Positions 1-7,124 of a DNA stretch of 64,000 bases are shown in pieces. This DNA is from an uncultured Clostridia bacterium. GTDB taxonomy: Bacteria > Bacillota > Clostridia > Christensenellales > Borkfalkiaceae. The stretch's first letter is position 1. Every line of letters begins with the position of its first letter. The position numbers were made by a program, and so were the translations under genes. Location: positions 248,001 to 312,000 of the forward strand of contig CAKQQQ010000002.1 of assembly GCA_934271065.1 (NCBI GenBank), given 5' to 3'. Under the pieces are notes generated by a model. The model was not told where the DNA came from. It worked only from the letters and a program-made list of their open reading frames with translations, and searched no databases.

Positions 1-363
1 TTTCTCGATTACGTCTGCGGGAACTTCTTCCTTGGTAACGTAAGACGGAGCGGCTGCGGCGATCTGAAGCGCGATCTCGTGTACGAGTTCCTTAAACTTA
101 TCGCCCTGAGCGACGAAGTCGGTTTCGCAGTTTACTTCGACTAATACGCCGATCTTTCCGCCCATATGGATATAACTGTCGACGATACCTTCGGCAGCGG
201 TTCTGCCCGCTTTTTTAGCGGCTTTCGCTATGCCCTTTTCTCTTAAATAGTCGACGGCTTTTTCCATATCGCCGTTACATTCCACAAGCGCGTTCTTGCA
301 GTCCATCATGCCCGCGCCGGTTCTCTCTCTCAACGTTTTTACGTCGTTGGCGGTGTAATTCAT
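1..363 (-). CDS. tsf: Elongation factor Ts, partial (N-terminal 121 codons)
   Basis: EF-Ts is the cytoplasmic guanine-nucleotide exchange factor that recycles EF-Tu during translation. The N-terminus reads MNYTANDVKTLRERTGAGMM and continues with DCKNAL and EKAVDYLREKG, the UBA-like EF-Tu-binding start typical of the family, followed by the start of the core domain (GVLVEVNCETDFVAQ). The start ATG at 363 has an SD-like AAGGAG about eight bases upstream. The gene lies 119 bp downstream of rpsB on the same strand, the usual rpsB-tsf pairing. It runs off the left edge, so the C-terminal part is not visible. Confidence 0.97.
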   Translation of the reverse strand, partial: MNYTANDVKTLRERTGAGMMDCKNALVECNGDMEKAVDYLREKGIAKAAKKAGRTAAEGIVDSYIHMGGKIGVLVEVNCETDFVAQGDKFKELVHEIALQIAAAAPSYVTKEEVPADVIEK

Positions 364-429
364 AACTGAAATATCTCCTTAAAGTATATTGATAAATCGG
401 CAATCGCGCGCGGATACGTTTTTATTACG

Positions 430-460
430 CCGCGCCCGCAACGAAAAGTCTGCGGCGCGG
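430..460 (-). other. GC-rich hairpin in the rpsB-tsf intergenic region
   Basis: An imperfect inverted repeat (CCGCGCCGCA with TGCGGGCGCGG, about 10 nt loop) lies between rpsB and tsf. No clear T-run follows on the minus strand, so it is more likely a stability or partial attenuation hairpin than a full terminator. Confidence 0.35.
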
Positions 461-482
461 TCTGCGGCGATCGCCGTATATA

Positions 483-1298
483 TTACGCTTCGACGGGCGC
501 TTCGGCGTTTTCGGTCGGCGCGACGGCTTCTGCCGCTTCGATCTCTTCCGCCGCTTCCGCAAGTTCCTGAGCGGGGATTTCTTCTTCGTCCGCAACGTTA
601 CGTCTTACGGCATCTTCGCCCTGCTTGGCTTCGATAACCGCGTCGGCGATGATGGAAGCGACGAGTTTGACCGCCCTAATAGCGTCGTCGTTACCCGAAA
701 TAACGTAATCTACGAGATCGGGATCACAGTTGGTGTCCGTAAGCGCAACGACGGGAATGTTGAGTTTGCGCGCTTCTTTTACCGCGTTGATTTCGCAGTT
801 GGGATCGACTACGAACATTACGCCGGGAAGAGCCTTCATATCTCTTATGCCGCCGAGATTGGTAAGCAACTTATCTCTCTCCGCTTTAAGACCTAAAACT
901 TCTTTCTTGGGAAGAAGATCGAATTCGCCGGTCTTTTCCATATTGTCGAGTTTGTTAAGTCTTTCGATTCTCGTTCTGATCGTCTTGAAGTTGGTAAGCG
1001 TACCGCCGAGCCATCTCGAATTGACGTAGAACATTCCGCATCTTTCGGCTTCCTGCTGAATCGCTTCCTGCGCTTGTTTCTTAGTTCCGACGAAAAGCAC
1101 GTTCTTGCCCGCTTTAACCGCGTCGACGACGAATTTATACGCTTCTTCGACGAGATCTACCGTGATCTGAAGGTCGATGATGTGAATACCGTTTCTTTCG
1201 CCGTAGATGTACTTTTTCATCTTGGGGTTCCATCTTCTCGTCTGGTGGCCGAAATGTACGCCCGCTTCGAGAAGTTGTTTCATAGAAGTTACTGCCAT
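483..1298 (-). CDS. rpsB: 30S ribosomal protein S2
   Basis: Small-subunit ribosomal protein S2. The 271-aa product starts MAVTSMKQLLEAGVHFGHQT, the family signature, and contains RRWNPKMKKYIYGERNGIHIIDL, VGTKKQAQ, RWLGGTLTNF and PVVALTDTNCDP, all S2 hallmarks. The last ~45 residues are an acidic alanine/glutamate-rich tail (EEEIPAQELAEAAEEIEAAE), longer than in E. coli but common in Firmicutes. The leader contains two SD-like stretches (GGGGAGG and CGGAGG) before the ATG. A strong promoter lies at 1419-1447, and tsf follows. Confidence 0.98.
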   Translation of the reverse strand: MAVTSMKQLLEAGVHFGHQTRRWNPKMKKYIYGERNGIHIIDLQITVDLVEEAYKFVVDAVKAGKNVLFVGTKKQAQEAIQQEAERCGMFYVNSRWLGGTLTNFKTIRTRIERLNKLDNMEKTGEFDLLPKKEVLGLKAERDKLLTNLGGIRDMKALPGVMFVVDPNCEINAVKEARKLNIPVVALTDTNCDPDLVDYVISGNDDAIRAVKLVASIIADAVIEAKQGEDAVRRNVADEEEIPAQELAEAAEEIEAAEAVAPTENAEAPVEA

Positions 1299-1418
1299 AA
1301 TTGTCCTCCGTTATTCCTCCCCGTAATCTTGGTTATTCGCCCTTACAACTCCGCGGATTTATTTTTTTTGCGAAGCACGAAAAGAGCAGACTACGAGTGT
1401 GAATTTTATAGCCTAACC

Positions 1419-1447
1419 ATTTTATCACAATTACGAAAGAATTGCAA
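1419..1447 (-). promoter_or_regulatory. Promoter of rpsB-tsf
   Basis: On the minus strand, TTGCAA (1442-1447), a 17-bp spacer and TAAAAT (1419-1424), with an upstream TG giving an extended -10. The predicted start of transcription is near 1412, giving a leader of about 115 nt. Confidence 0.75.
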
Positions 1448-1652
1448 ACGTTTTACGCAATTATAATCGGCTTCGGCAAAATTTTACCGTTTCGCAGTAT
1501 AATCCCCTGTAAACCCCGCCGAAAAGCAGAAGTTTTCACGGTATTTCGGCTTTTCTACCGACGGTAGAGTGACCGCTACGCGCCGTAGAGACGGCGGGCG
1601 GGCGTTCCACCGCGCAAGACTGCGGTATAGAGTTACGGACGTGAAGAGTAGG

Positions 1653-1681
1653 TTGAATATCGCCGCGTTACGGAGTATAAT
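1653..1681 (+). promoter_or_regulatory. Promoter of the DegV-family gene
   Basis: TTGAAT (1653-1658), 17-bp spacer, TATAAT (1676-1681), leaving a leader of about 57 nt before the ATG at 1745. Confidence 0.65.
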
Positions 1682-1744
1682 ATTAACGTAGTCGCGGTCT
1701 GACGCGGCTACGGTTTATCACTATTTACGAAGAGGTGCTGTTTT

Positions 1745-2611
1745 ATGAGAAAATTTATATTGAGCGCGGACGCGGGTTGCGATCTGACGCCCGAACTCCT
1801 TAAAAAATACGACGTAAAGGTATTACCCCTTAAATTTATGGTCGGCAAGGACGAATACTCGTCCGACGACGGCAAAATCACGACCGAAGAAATTTGCCGC
1901 AGAATGATTGCGGGCGAAAAGACTTCCACGTCGCAAGCCAACCCCGTAGACGCGGAAATCTATCTTAAAGAACTGCTTTCGCTCGGACGGGATATAGTGC
2001 ATCTGACTATGTCGAGCGCGATGAGCGGAACTTACGAAACTATGAAAAACGTGGCGGAAAAACTTAACGCCGAAAGCCGTAACAAGATATTCGTGGTAGA
2101 TTCGCTGTGTCAATGCTGCGGATACGGTCTGTTGCTCGCCATGACGGCGGACGAGTCCGACGCAAAAAATCTTACCGCCGAACAAGCCGCTAAATACGCC
2201 GAAAGCGTAAGACTTAAAGTGGTGCATAACTTCTCGGTAGATACCCTTACCTTCCTTGCGCGCGGCGGCAGAGTACCGTCTTATCTGGCGACGATAGGCA
2301 ACCTTATCAAACTCAAACCCGTTCTGCACGTTGACGATTCGGGCAAGATCGTAATGCTTAAAAAACAGTTGGGCAGACGGCGCGCGCTGGACGATCTCGC
2401 AACGAGATTTATCGATACTTACGACGGATATTATCCGCACGCGTTTATCTGCCACGCCTGTTGCGAAGAAGACGCGGAATACGTTAAAACCAAAATCAAC
2501 GAGCGTATACCCGAAGTGGAAATCACTATCCTGCCGCTCGGCACGATAATAGTCTCGCACAGCGGACCGGGAACGCTCGCGCTGTTCTTTACGGCGGCGT
2601 CGAGAGAATAA
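1745..2611 (+). CDS. DegV family fatty-acid-binding protein
   Basis: 288-aa DegV/FakB-type protein. The family binds a fatty acid and presents it to a FakA-type kinase, or has related lipid-binding roles; the specific ligand here is unknown. The N-terminus KFILSADAGCDLTPELLKKY matches the family start (sxDSxxDLp). TSQANPVDAEIYLKEL, HLTMSSAMSGTYE, VVDSLCQCCGYG and FLARGGRVPS follow in family order (Thr-Ser motif, SSxxSGTy, GGR). It is the only plus-strand gene in the ribosomal-protein region and converges on rplL with a shared hairpin between them. An SD-like GAAGAGGTG precedes the ATG. No fakA is seen in the window. Confidence 0.92.
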   Translation: MRKFILSADAGCDLTPELLKKYDVKVLPLKFMVGKDEYSSDDGKITTEEICRRMIAGEKTSTSQANPVDAEIYLKELLSLGRDIVHLTMSSAMSGTYETMKNVAEKLNAESRNKIFVVDSLCQCCGYGLLLAMTADESDAKNLTAEQAAKYAESVRLKVVHNFSVDTLTFLARGGRVPSYLATIGNLIKLKPVLHVDDSGKIVMLKKQLGRRRALDDLATRFIDTYDGYYPHAFICHACCEEDAEYVKTKINERIPEVEITILPLGTIIVSHSGPGTLALFFTAASRE

Positions 2612-2640
2612 CCCCGTAAAATACCGAATATAACGAAAAC

Positions 2641-2671
2641 AAGCCCGACCGCGCAAAACGCGGTCGGGCTT
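2641..2671. terminator. Bidirectional terminator between the DegV gene and rplL
   Basis: A perfect 13-bp inverted repeat (AAGCCCGACCGCG and its complement) with a 5-nt loop. A T-rich tract follows on the minus strand (TTGTTTTC). It ends both convergent transcripts, so the rplJL transcript does not continue into an rpoB gene. Confidence 0.85.
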
Positions 2672-2695
2672 AATTTCGATAAGTTTATTAAAGAC

Positions 2696-3064
2696 TTATT
2701 CCATAACGGCGGTTGCGCCGGCGTCTTTAAGTTGAGCAACCATCTTTTCGGCTTCTTCCTTCGGAGCGGCTTCTTTGATAGTGCCGAGTTTTTCGACAAG
2801 GTTCTTCGCGTCGACGAGACCGAGACCGGTGATTTCTCTGACGACTTTGATAACGGCGATCTTGTTGCCGCCGATTTCTTTAAGAACGACGTTGAATTCG
2901 GTCTTTTCTTCTTCTGCGGGAGCAGCAGCGGCAACAGCGCCGGCAGCGGCTACGGGAGCAGCAGCGCTAACGCCGAATTCTTCTTCGATTGCTTTAACGA
3001 GACTGTTGAGTTCGAGTACGGTCATACCCTTGATTTCTTCAATAAATTTTGCGATATCAGCCAT
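2696..3064 (-). CDS. rplL: 50S ribosomal protein L7/L12
   Basis: Stalk protein of the large subunit that recruits translation factors. The 122-aa product has the N-terminal dimerisation domain (MADIAKFIEEIKGMTVLELN), an alanine-rich hinge (AAPVAAAGAVAAAAPAEEEK) and the C-terminal factor-binding domain (NKIAVIKVVREITGLGLVDA, then KNLVEK and KEEAEKM). It lies 36 bp after rplJ in the same transcript. It is the last gene before a terminator; in most bacteria rpoB follows here. Confidence 0.98.
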   Translation of the reverse strand: MADIAKFIEEIKGMTVLELNSLVKAIEEEFGVSAAAPVAAAGAVAAAAPAEEEKTEFNVVLKEIGGNKIAVIKVVREITGLGLVDAKNLVEKLGTIKEAAPKEEAEKMVAQLKDAGATAVME

Positions 3065-3100
3065 TTTAATATCCTTCCTTTTCTTATTTTACTCTTAAAA

Positions 3101-3595
3101 TTAAGCGTTTTGCTGTTTTTCGGCAACTGCGTTAAGAGCAACCGCAAGTCCGCCGATGATACCGGACAACGCGCCGGCGAGTTTTGCGACGAGAACTTCT
3201 TTCGAAGGAATCGACGCGAGTTCTTTTACCCCGTTCTTGTCAACGTAAGCGTTATCTACGAACGCGCTTTTAAGCGAGATCTTGTCGTTGGTGCTTTTGC
3301 ACATTTCGGCAGCGACTCTCGCCGCGCTCGTCTCGTCCGGACAGAACGCAACCGCCGTAGGACCGTTAAGGTCTTCGTCGAAAGCGGTAACGTTGAGTTC
3401 GTTGAACGCGCGCTTTAATAAAGTGTTTTTAAGTACTTTATATTCGGTGTCCGTCTTTCTCATGTTGACGCGGAATTGGGTATCTTCGGCGACGGTAAGA
3501 CCTTTATAGTCGATAAGCACTACCGACTTGCTTGCCTGAATCTTCGCCTTGATGTCTTCTACTATTTGCTGTTTGGCGTCTTTGTTTGCTGACAT
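3101..3595 (-). CDS. rplJ: 50S ribosomal protein L10
   Basis: L10 anchors the L7/L12 stalk to 23S rRNA and represses its own operon by binding the leader. The 164-aa product has the N-terminal rRNA-binding domain (KQQIVEDIKAKIQASKSVVL, DYKGLTV, RVNMRKTDTEYKVLKNTLLK), NGPTAVAF, and the C-terminal helix that holds L7/L12 dimers (AGALSGIIGGLAVALNAVAE). The start ATG at 3595 has GGAGG upstream. It is preceded by its own promoter (3756-3784), an L10 leader and an attenuator. Confidence 0.97.
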   Translation of the reverse strand: MSANKDAKQQIVEDIKAKIQASKSVVLIDYKGLTVAEDTQFRVNMRKTDTEYKVLKNTLLKRAFNELNVTAFDEDLNGPTAVAFCPDETSAARVAAEMCKSTNDKISLKSAFVDNAYVDKNGVKELASIPSKEVLVAKLAGALSGIIGGLAVALNAVAEKQQNA

Positions 3596-3624
3596 GTTTA
3601 CCTCCGTTCCGTATTTTAACCGCA

Positions 3625-3664
3625 GAAAAAAGACCTTTACGCGCGGATAAAGCGCGAAAAGGTC
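3625..3664 (-). terminator. Attenuator hairpin in the rplJ leader
   Basis: On the minus strand, GACCTTTT-CGCGC pairs with GCGCG-TAAAGGTC and is followed directly by TTTTTT, a canonical intrinsic terminator placed about 30 nt before rplJ. Together with the upstream L10 leader this gives transcription attenuation by L10-L7/L12. Confidence 0.8.
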
Positions 3665-3749
3665 ATAAAAAACTTTATAAACTTTCGTCTTTACCTCGGC
3701 GGGTGCGCCGATTAAAGGCGCGTTAAAACCTGCTGTCTACGGTTATTAC
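3665..3749 (-). ncRNA. L10 ribosomal-protein leader
   Basis: The minus-strand leader contains CCGTAGACAGCAGGT and, across a short hairpin, CCCGCCGAGGTAAAGACGAA. This is the hallmark arrangement of the Firmicutes L10 leader (GACAGCAGGU...CCGAGGU), the binding site of the L10-L12 complex. An attenuator follows immediately. Confidence 0.85.
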
Positions 3750-3755
3750 TGTTTT

Positions 3756-3784
3756 ATTTTACCCTATTTCTAAGGCTTTGTCAA
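3756..3784 (-). promoter_or_regulatory. Promoter of rplJ-rplL
   Basis: Minus strand: TTGACA (3779-3784), 17-bp spacer, TAAAAT (3756-3761), located just after the rplA stop codon. It gives rplJL transcription independent of rpmG-rplA. Confidence 0.85.
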
Positions 3785-3788
3785 GCGA

Positions 3789-4478
3789 TTATACGTTCTT
3801 GGGCGCAACTTTTACGCCGGGGCCCATCGTGGACGTGAGCGATACGCTCTTGACGTACTGACCTTTGGCAGCCGCCGGTTTCGCTTTGACGATTGCGTCG
3901 AGAAGCGCGTTGTAGTTTTCGACAAGTTTTTCTTTGCCGAAACTCTTTTTACCGATAGCGCAATGGATAATAGCCTGTTTGTCAAGTCTGTACTCGACTT
4001 TACCCGCTTTAATATCGGCAATCGCTTTCGCAACGTCCATAGTGACCGTACCCGACTTCGGGTTGGGCATCAAGCCCTTAGGTCCTAAGATTTTACCGAT
4101 TCTTCCGACTACGCCCATCATATCGGGGGTGGTTATAACCGCGTCGAAATCGAACCAGTTTTCTTTTTGAATTTTAGCGACGAGTTCTTCCGCGCCGACG
4201 TAATCCGCGCCCGCCGCCGTAGCCGCGTCCGCCTTTTCGCCCTTGGCAAGAACGAGTACCCTTACGGTCTTACCCGTTCCGTTGGGGAGTACTATTACGC
4301 CCCTGACCTGCTGATCGGCTTGCTTGGGATCTACGCCGAGTCTGCAATGGAACTCTATCGTTTCGTCGAATTTGGCTTTGGCGTTGTTGATAACGATTTC
4401 CATAGCCTCTTCTGCGTCGTATTGTTTAGTGCGGTCAAACGCCTTGATGCTCTCGGCGTATTTCTTTCCGTATTTCAT
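3789..4478 (-). CDS. rplA: 50S ribosomal protein L1
   Basis: L1 forms the mobile L1 stalk and also represses its own mRNA. The 229-aa product has the family start (KYGKKYAESIKAFDRTKQYD), RVLVLAKGEKA, the GRIGKILGPKGLMPNPK signature, and the GTVTMDVAKAI and GKVEYRLDK blocks. It is 55 bp downstream of rplK with a strong AAGGAGG site. That intergenic RNA folds into an L1-type binding site (4497-4526), implying autorepression at this position. Confidence 0.98.
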   Translation of the reverse strand: MKYGKKYAESIKAFDRTKQYDAEEAMEIVINNAKAKFDETIEFHCRLGVDPKQADQQVRGVIVLPNGTGKTVRVLVLAKGEKADAATAAGADYVGAEELVAKIQKENWFDFDAVITTPDMMGVVGRIGKILGPKGLMPNPKSGTVTMDVAKAIADIKAGKVEYRLDKQAIIHCAIGKKSFGKEKLVENYNALLDAIVKAKPAAAKGQYVKSVSLTSTMGPGVKVAPKNV

Positions 4479-4496
4479 TATTTATAAGTCCTCCTT

Positions 4497-4526
4497 GTGG
4501 TTATAGCGGGGCTTTACCCCTCCCAC
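4497..4526 (-). promoter_or_regulatory. L1-binding operator preceding rplA
   Basis: The minus-strand RNA reads GUGG-GAG-GGGUAAAGCCCC-GCUAUAA-CCAC: an outer GUGG/CCAC helix, an asymmetric internal loop with GAG, and an inner GGGG/CCCC hairpin, ending next to the rplA SD. This is the architecture of ribosomal-protein L1 mRNA sites. Confidence 0.7.
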
Positions 4527-4533
4527 TTCATTA

Positions 4534-4959
4534 TTATTCTTCTACGGTTATACCCATGCTGCGAGCCGTGCCTTTGATCATACTCATAGCCGCTTCGAGC
4601 GAAGCCGCGTTAAGATCGGGCATTTTCTGCTTGGCAATCTCTTCGACCTGCGCCTTGGTAAGTTTGGCAACCTTGTCCTTATTCGGTTTCGCGCTGGCGG
4701 TTTCTATTCCGCAAGCCTTCTTGATAAGAACGGGCGCCGGAGGCGTTTTAAGTATAAACGTGAACGAACGATCCTGATAAATAGTGATTACGCAAGGAAT
4801 GATAAGACCTGCTTCGTTAGCCGTCTTCGCGTTAAATTCCTTCGTAAAACCGGGAATGTTTATTCCGTAAGGTCCGAGAGTCGAACCGACCGGAGGTCCC
4901 GGAGTTGCCTTGCCCGCAGGTAATTGCAGTTTGACCATAGCGGTAACTTTTTTAGCCAT
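4534..4959 (-). CDS. rplK: 50S ribosomal protein L11
   Basis: L11 belongs to the GTPase-associated centre of the 50S subunit. The 141-aa length is standard. Family blocks seen are MVKLQLPAGKATPGPPVGST, LGPYGINIPGFTKEFNAKT, PPAPVLIKKA and the C-terminal MIKGTARSMGI. It follows nusG and precedes rplA in the usual nusG-rplK-rplA order, with a GGAGGAG site before the ATG. The nusG-rplK spacer holds a second L1-type site. Confidence 0.98.
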   Translation of the reverse strand: MAKKVTAMVKLQLPAGKATPGPPVGSTLGPYGINIPGFTKEFNAKTANEAGLIIPCVITIYQDRSFTFILKTPPAPVLIKKACGIETASAKPNKDKVAKLTKAQVEEIAKQKMPDLNAASLEAAMSMIKGTARSMGITVEE

Positions 4960-4977
4960 ATTTCTCCTCCTAAGAGT

Positions 4978-5026
4978 GTGGTACGAACGGAAACGCCGAG
5001 TAAATGTATTTTGACGTCCCTCCCAC
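4978..5026 (-). promoter_or_regulatory. L1-binding operator preceding rplK
   Basis: Minus-strand RNA starts GUGG-GAG-GGACG and ends CGUUC-GUA-CCAC, so the outer GUGG/CCAC helix, a GAG internal loop and an inner GGACG/CGUUC helix mirror the site before rplA. The hairpin loop is longer. It sits about 15 nt upstream of the rplK start. Confidence 0.6.
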
Positions 5027-5030
5027 TATA

Positions 5031-5051
5031 TAAAAACCGATGAGTTATCGG
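5031..5051 (-). terminator. Weak intercistronic terminator between nusG and rplK
   Basis: Minus strand: CCGAT-AACTC-ATCGG followed by TTTTTATAT. The stem is only 5 bp, so partial read-through is expected; it could tune nusG against rplKA. Confidence 0.4.
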
Positions 5052-5054
5052 ATT

Positions 5055-5597
5055 TTACGCGTCGTATAAACCTTTGATTTTGTCAAGTTGAATAAAGTCG
5101 AGATCGACTTCGGTCTCTCTGCCGAACATGGAAACCTTTACCTTCGCTTTCTGCGAGGCTTCGTCCAACGACACTACCACGCCCGTGAACGTAGCCAAAG
5201 GTCCGGATATGATGTTGACTTCGTCACCGACGGCAAGGTTGCACTCGACGACCTTTTCTTCGAGACGCATTTTGCGTACTTCGTCTTCGCCGAGCGGAAT
5301 CGCCGCGCCTTTCGGACCTACGAAGCCCGTAACGCCGCGCGTGTTGGTGATGAGATACCACATATCGTTGGAATATACCATTTTAAGAAAAACGTAGCAC
5401 GGGAAAATCTTTCTTTCGACGACTTTCTTTTTGCCGTTCTTCTCTTCGATGGTCTCTTCCATCGGAATTTTAATTTCAAAAATGGTGTCGGACAAATCGT
5501 TGTTCTCGATGAGTTTTTCGATATTGTCTTTTACGAGCGATTCATACCCCGAATAGGTATGAATGACGTACCATTTCGCAAGTTCCTCGTTAGCCAT
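5055..5597 (-). CDS. nusG: Transcription termination/antitermination factor NusG
   Basis: NusG binds RNA polymerase and modulates elongation, pausing and Rho or ribosome coupling. The 180-aa product begins MANEELAKWYVIHTYSGYES, the NGN-domain start (WYVxHtYSGyE). It continues with FPCYVFLKMVYSNDMWYLIT, NTRGVTGFVGPKG, and a KOW domain (GDEVNIISGPLATFTGVV). The frame is open further upstream, but that part overlaps secE out of frame and lacks NusG homology, so the ATG at 5597 was chosen. Its ATG overlaps the secE stop codon (TGATG), which implies translational coupling. Confidence 0.97.
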   Translation of the reverse strand: MANEELAKWYVIHTYSGYESLVKDNIEKLIENNDLSDTIFEIKIPMEETIEEKNGKKKVVERKIFPCYVFLKMVYSNDMWYLITNTRGVTGFVGPKGAAIPLGEDEVRKMRLEEKVVECNLAVGDEVNIISGPLATFTGVVVSLDEASQKAKVKVSMFGRETEVDLDFIQLDKIKGLYDA

Positions 5598-5890
5598 CAG
5601 AGTACCTCTAAAAGAGCGGTAACCGCGCTCGACGCGCTTTCGCCGCGTACGAGACCGAGCAGTTTTTGAAGACCGAGATCCATAAGCATAATAACGGCAA
5701 GCACGAGTACCACGGTCACGAGTACGCAACCGAGTTGCTTTAATACGGTTTTGAAAGACGGCCAGGTAACTTTTTTAAGTTCGGAAAAGATTTCCTTTAT
5801 CTTGCCGCCCATACGTTTGAAGACGTTAGGCTTCTTGTTCTTGTTCGCCTTTTTTGCGGGCTGTTTCTCAGCCGCGTTATTCTTATCCAT
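5597..5890 (-). CDS. secE: Preprotein translocase subunit SecE
   Basis: Small membrane subunit of the SecYEG channel. The 97-aa product has a lysine-rich N-terminus, the conserved amphipathic helix (KIKEIFSELKKVTWPSFKTV, with the SecE signature ELkKVtWPs) and one transmembrane segment (VLVTVVLVLAVIMLMDLGLQ). It lies between rpmG and nusG, the standard arrangement. Confidence 0.95.
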   Translation of the reverse strand: MDKNNAAEKQPAKKANKNKKPNVFKRMGGKIKEIFSELKKVTWPSFKTVLKQLGCVLVTVVLVLAVIMLMDLGLQKLLGLVRGESASSAVTALLEVL

Positions 5891-5928
5891 ATTACAAACC
5901 CCTGTTATTTAGGCTTAACCTTAATAGG

Positions 5929-6090
5929 TTACTTCGTTTCTTTGTGAACGGTGTGCTTTTTGCAGAAAGGGCAGTATTTATTGATCTCGATTCTGTCGGG
6001 ATCGTTTTTCTTATTCTTATACTCGTCGTAATTTCTCTGCTTGCATTCGGTGCACGCCAAAGTTATTCTCGTTCTGTTTCCTTTTGCCAT
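5929..6090 (-). CDS. rpmG: 50S ribosomal protein L33
   Basis: 53-aa zinc-ribbon form of L33. It starts MAKGNRTRITLACTECK and contains RNYDEYKNKKNDPDRIEINK followed by YCPFCKKHTVHKETK. The two Cys pairs (CTEC and CPFC) are those of the Zn-binding C+ type. It is the first gene of the rpmG-secE-nusG-rplK-rplA transcript and has a near-consensus promoter. Confidence 0.96.
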   Translation of the reverse strand: MAKGNRTRITLACTECKQRNYDEYKNKKNDPDRIEINKYCPFCKKHTVHKETK

Positions 6091-6137
6091 AGTTTTCACT
6101 TCCCAAAAAATTAACGCCCCCTACGAAGCGCTAATTT

Positions 6138-6166
6138 ATTTTACTATAAGTTTATTTATTTGTCAA
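6138..6166 (-). promoter_or_regulatory. Promoter of rpmG-secE-nusG-rplK-rplA
   Basis: Minus strand: TTGACA (6161-6166), 17-bp AT-rich spacer, TAAAAT (6138-6143), about 50 bp upstream of rpmG. Confidence 0.85.
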
Positions 6167-6213
6167 CGCTTTTTCGCGTTTTTTTTGAAAACCGCGCGAA
6201 TTATTTACGGATT

Positions 6214-6885
6214 TTACTCCGCCGCGAACAGTTCGGGGTGCAATTCTTTGAATTTTTCGTCCTTTTTCTTCTGACAAGCCGCCGCCAGAGCCATCGAATC
6301 GAAGGTCTTTTCTTTGCGACGAAGCCTGAAACCGTGTTCCGCCGCGCATTGATCGATAAGTTCTTTGGCGTATCTCATAGCCCGTTCGGACTTTATACGC
6401 AGAAGCACCGGCACGGTGGCGTAACTTACCTTACGGCTGACGTCTACGCAATGGAATTTCGCGGGGGTGTCTTTAATATCCATATTAAGATAGAGTTTAA
6501 GCGTTTTGCCCGCAACCGAAATCTTGACGAAATGCAGTCTGCCGAGATTGATGCTGTCGAACTTTCTCGAAAGACGGGATTTGAGTTTGCTGAAACGGAG
6601 CGCGTAGTTTTTGAGTTCATCGTAACGCTCTTGCATAACTTCGTCGCACGCGAGAATCTTCTGCGTGAACGTGGGCGATATATACGCGTGTTTATAGACT
6701 TTGACGGGTGCGGAAACGGGCGCGACGTCGGTCTCGCTCGCCGCGGTTTCGTCAGCCGCGTCGGCGTAAAGCCCCCTTAAACGACGCAATTCGTCGCTCG
6801 CGGAGAATTTTTCTTCGCTGACCGAAGTGCCGGTTCTGTTTACGTTGGCGTTTGCCGTTACTTTTTTACCGTGGAAAGTTCTCAT
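6214..6885 (-). CDS. Conserved protein of unknown function with a GKTLKLYLxxD domain
   Basis: 223 aa, soluble, no signal peptide or membrane segment. Residues 1-80 are low-complexity and probably disordered (AADETAASETDVAP). The rest is one compact domain beginning TFTQKILACDEVMQERYDEL, then LKSRLSRKFDSINLGRLHF, KISVAGKTLKLYLNMD, DVSRKVSYATVPVLLRIKSE and RAMRYAKELIDQ. I recognise this basic domain (GR...KI...GKTLxLYL...DVSxKxxY...P.L.RIKSxR..KYAKELI) as recurring in uncharacterised proteins of gut clostridia, but no function is known to me. It is a single gene with its own strong promoter (6948-6976). Confidence 0.8.
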   Translation of the reverse strand: MRTFHGKKVTANANVNRTGTSVSEEKFSASDELRRLRGLYADAADETAASETDVAPVSAPVKVYKHAYISPTFTQKILACDEVMQERYDELKNYALRFSKLKSRLSRKFDSINLGRLHFVKISVAGKTLKLYLNMDIKDTPAKFHCVDVSRKVSYATVPVLLRIKSERAMRYAKELIDQCAAEHGFRLRRKEKTFDSMALAAACQKKKDEKFKELHPELFAAE

Positions 6886-6947
6886 AATCTACCTCGCGGA
6901 AACGCGCACGCCGACTTTCAAGCCGCGCGTAAGCGTCCTTATGCCTT

Positions 6948-6976
6948 ATTATATCAACAATACGATTTTTTTTCAA
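6948..6976 (-). promoter_or_regulatory. Promoter of the unknown 223-aa protein gene
   Basis: Minus strand: TTGAAA (6971-6976), 17-bp spacer, TATAAT (6948-6953). The predicted leader is about 55 nt. Confidence 0.75.
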
Positions 6977-7035
6977 GCGTTAAGCCGTAAATTTCTTAAT
7001 TTTTTTATTTTTAGCCTGCGATTCGGGCTAAAACG

Positions 7036-7064
7036 TTGACATTACTCCGCCGTGAGAGTATAAT
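7036..7064 (+). promoter_or_regulatory. Promoter of the cation/proton antiporter gene
   Basis: Perfect consensus: TTGACA (7036-7041), 17-bp spacer, TATAAT (7059-7064), followed by a ~55-nt leader. Confidence 0.85.
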
Positions 7065-7124
7065 GACGTAGTCTTTTACGACGACTTTTATATCATTATA
7101 ATATATTATCGATTCGGGTTGATT

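Larger units (their letters stand above)
1299..1744. promoter_or_regulatory. 446-bp divergent intergenic region between rpsB and the DegV gene
   Basis: No gene is visible here. The region holds the rpsB promoter (1419-1447, minus) with a ~115-nt leader of possible regulatory function, and the DegV promoter (1653-1681, plus). The middle, about 1500-1650, is GC-rich with no recognised element. Confidence 0.6.

Noticed and set aside
1823..2656. Long antisense ORF opposite the DegV gene
   Set aside because: Phe/Arg/Tyr-rich shadow of the DegV coding frame, without SD, promoter or family resemblance.
5598..5729. Longer NusG reading frame with a 44-residue basic N-terminal extension
   Set aside because: The extension overlaps secE in another frame, is arginine-rich shadow sequence, and NusG homology starts exactly at MANEELAKWYV.
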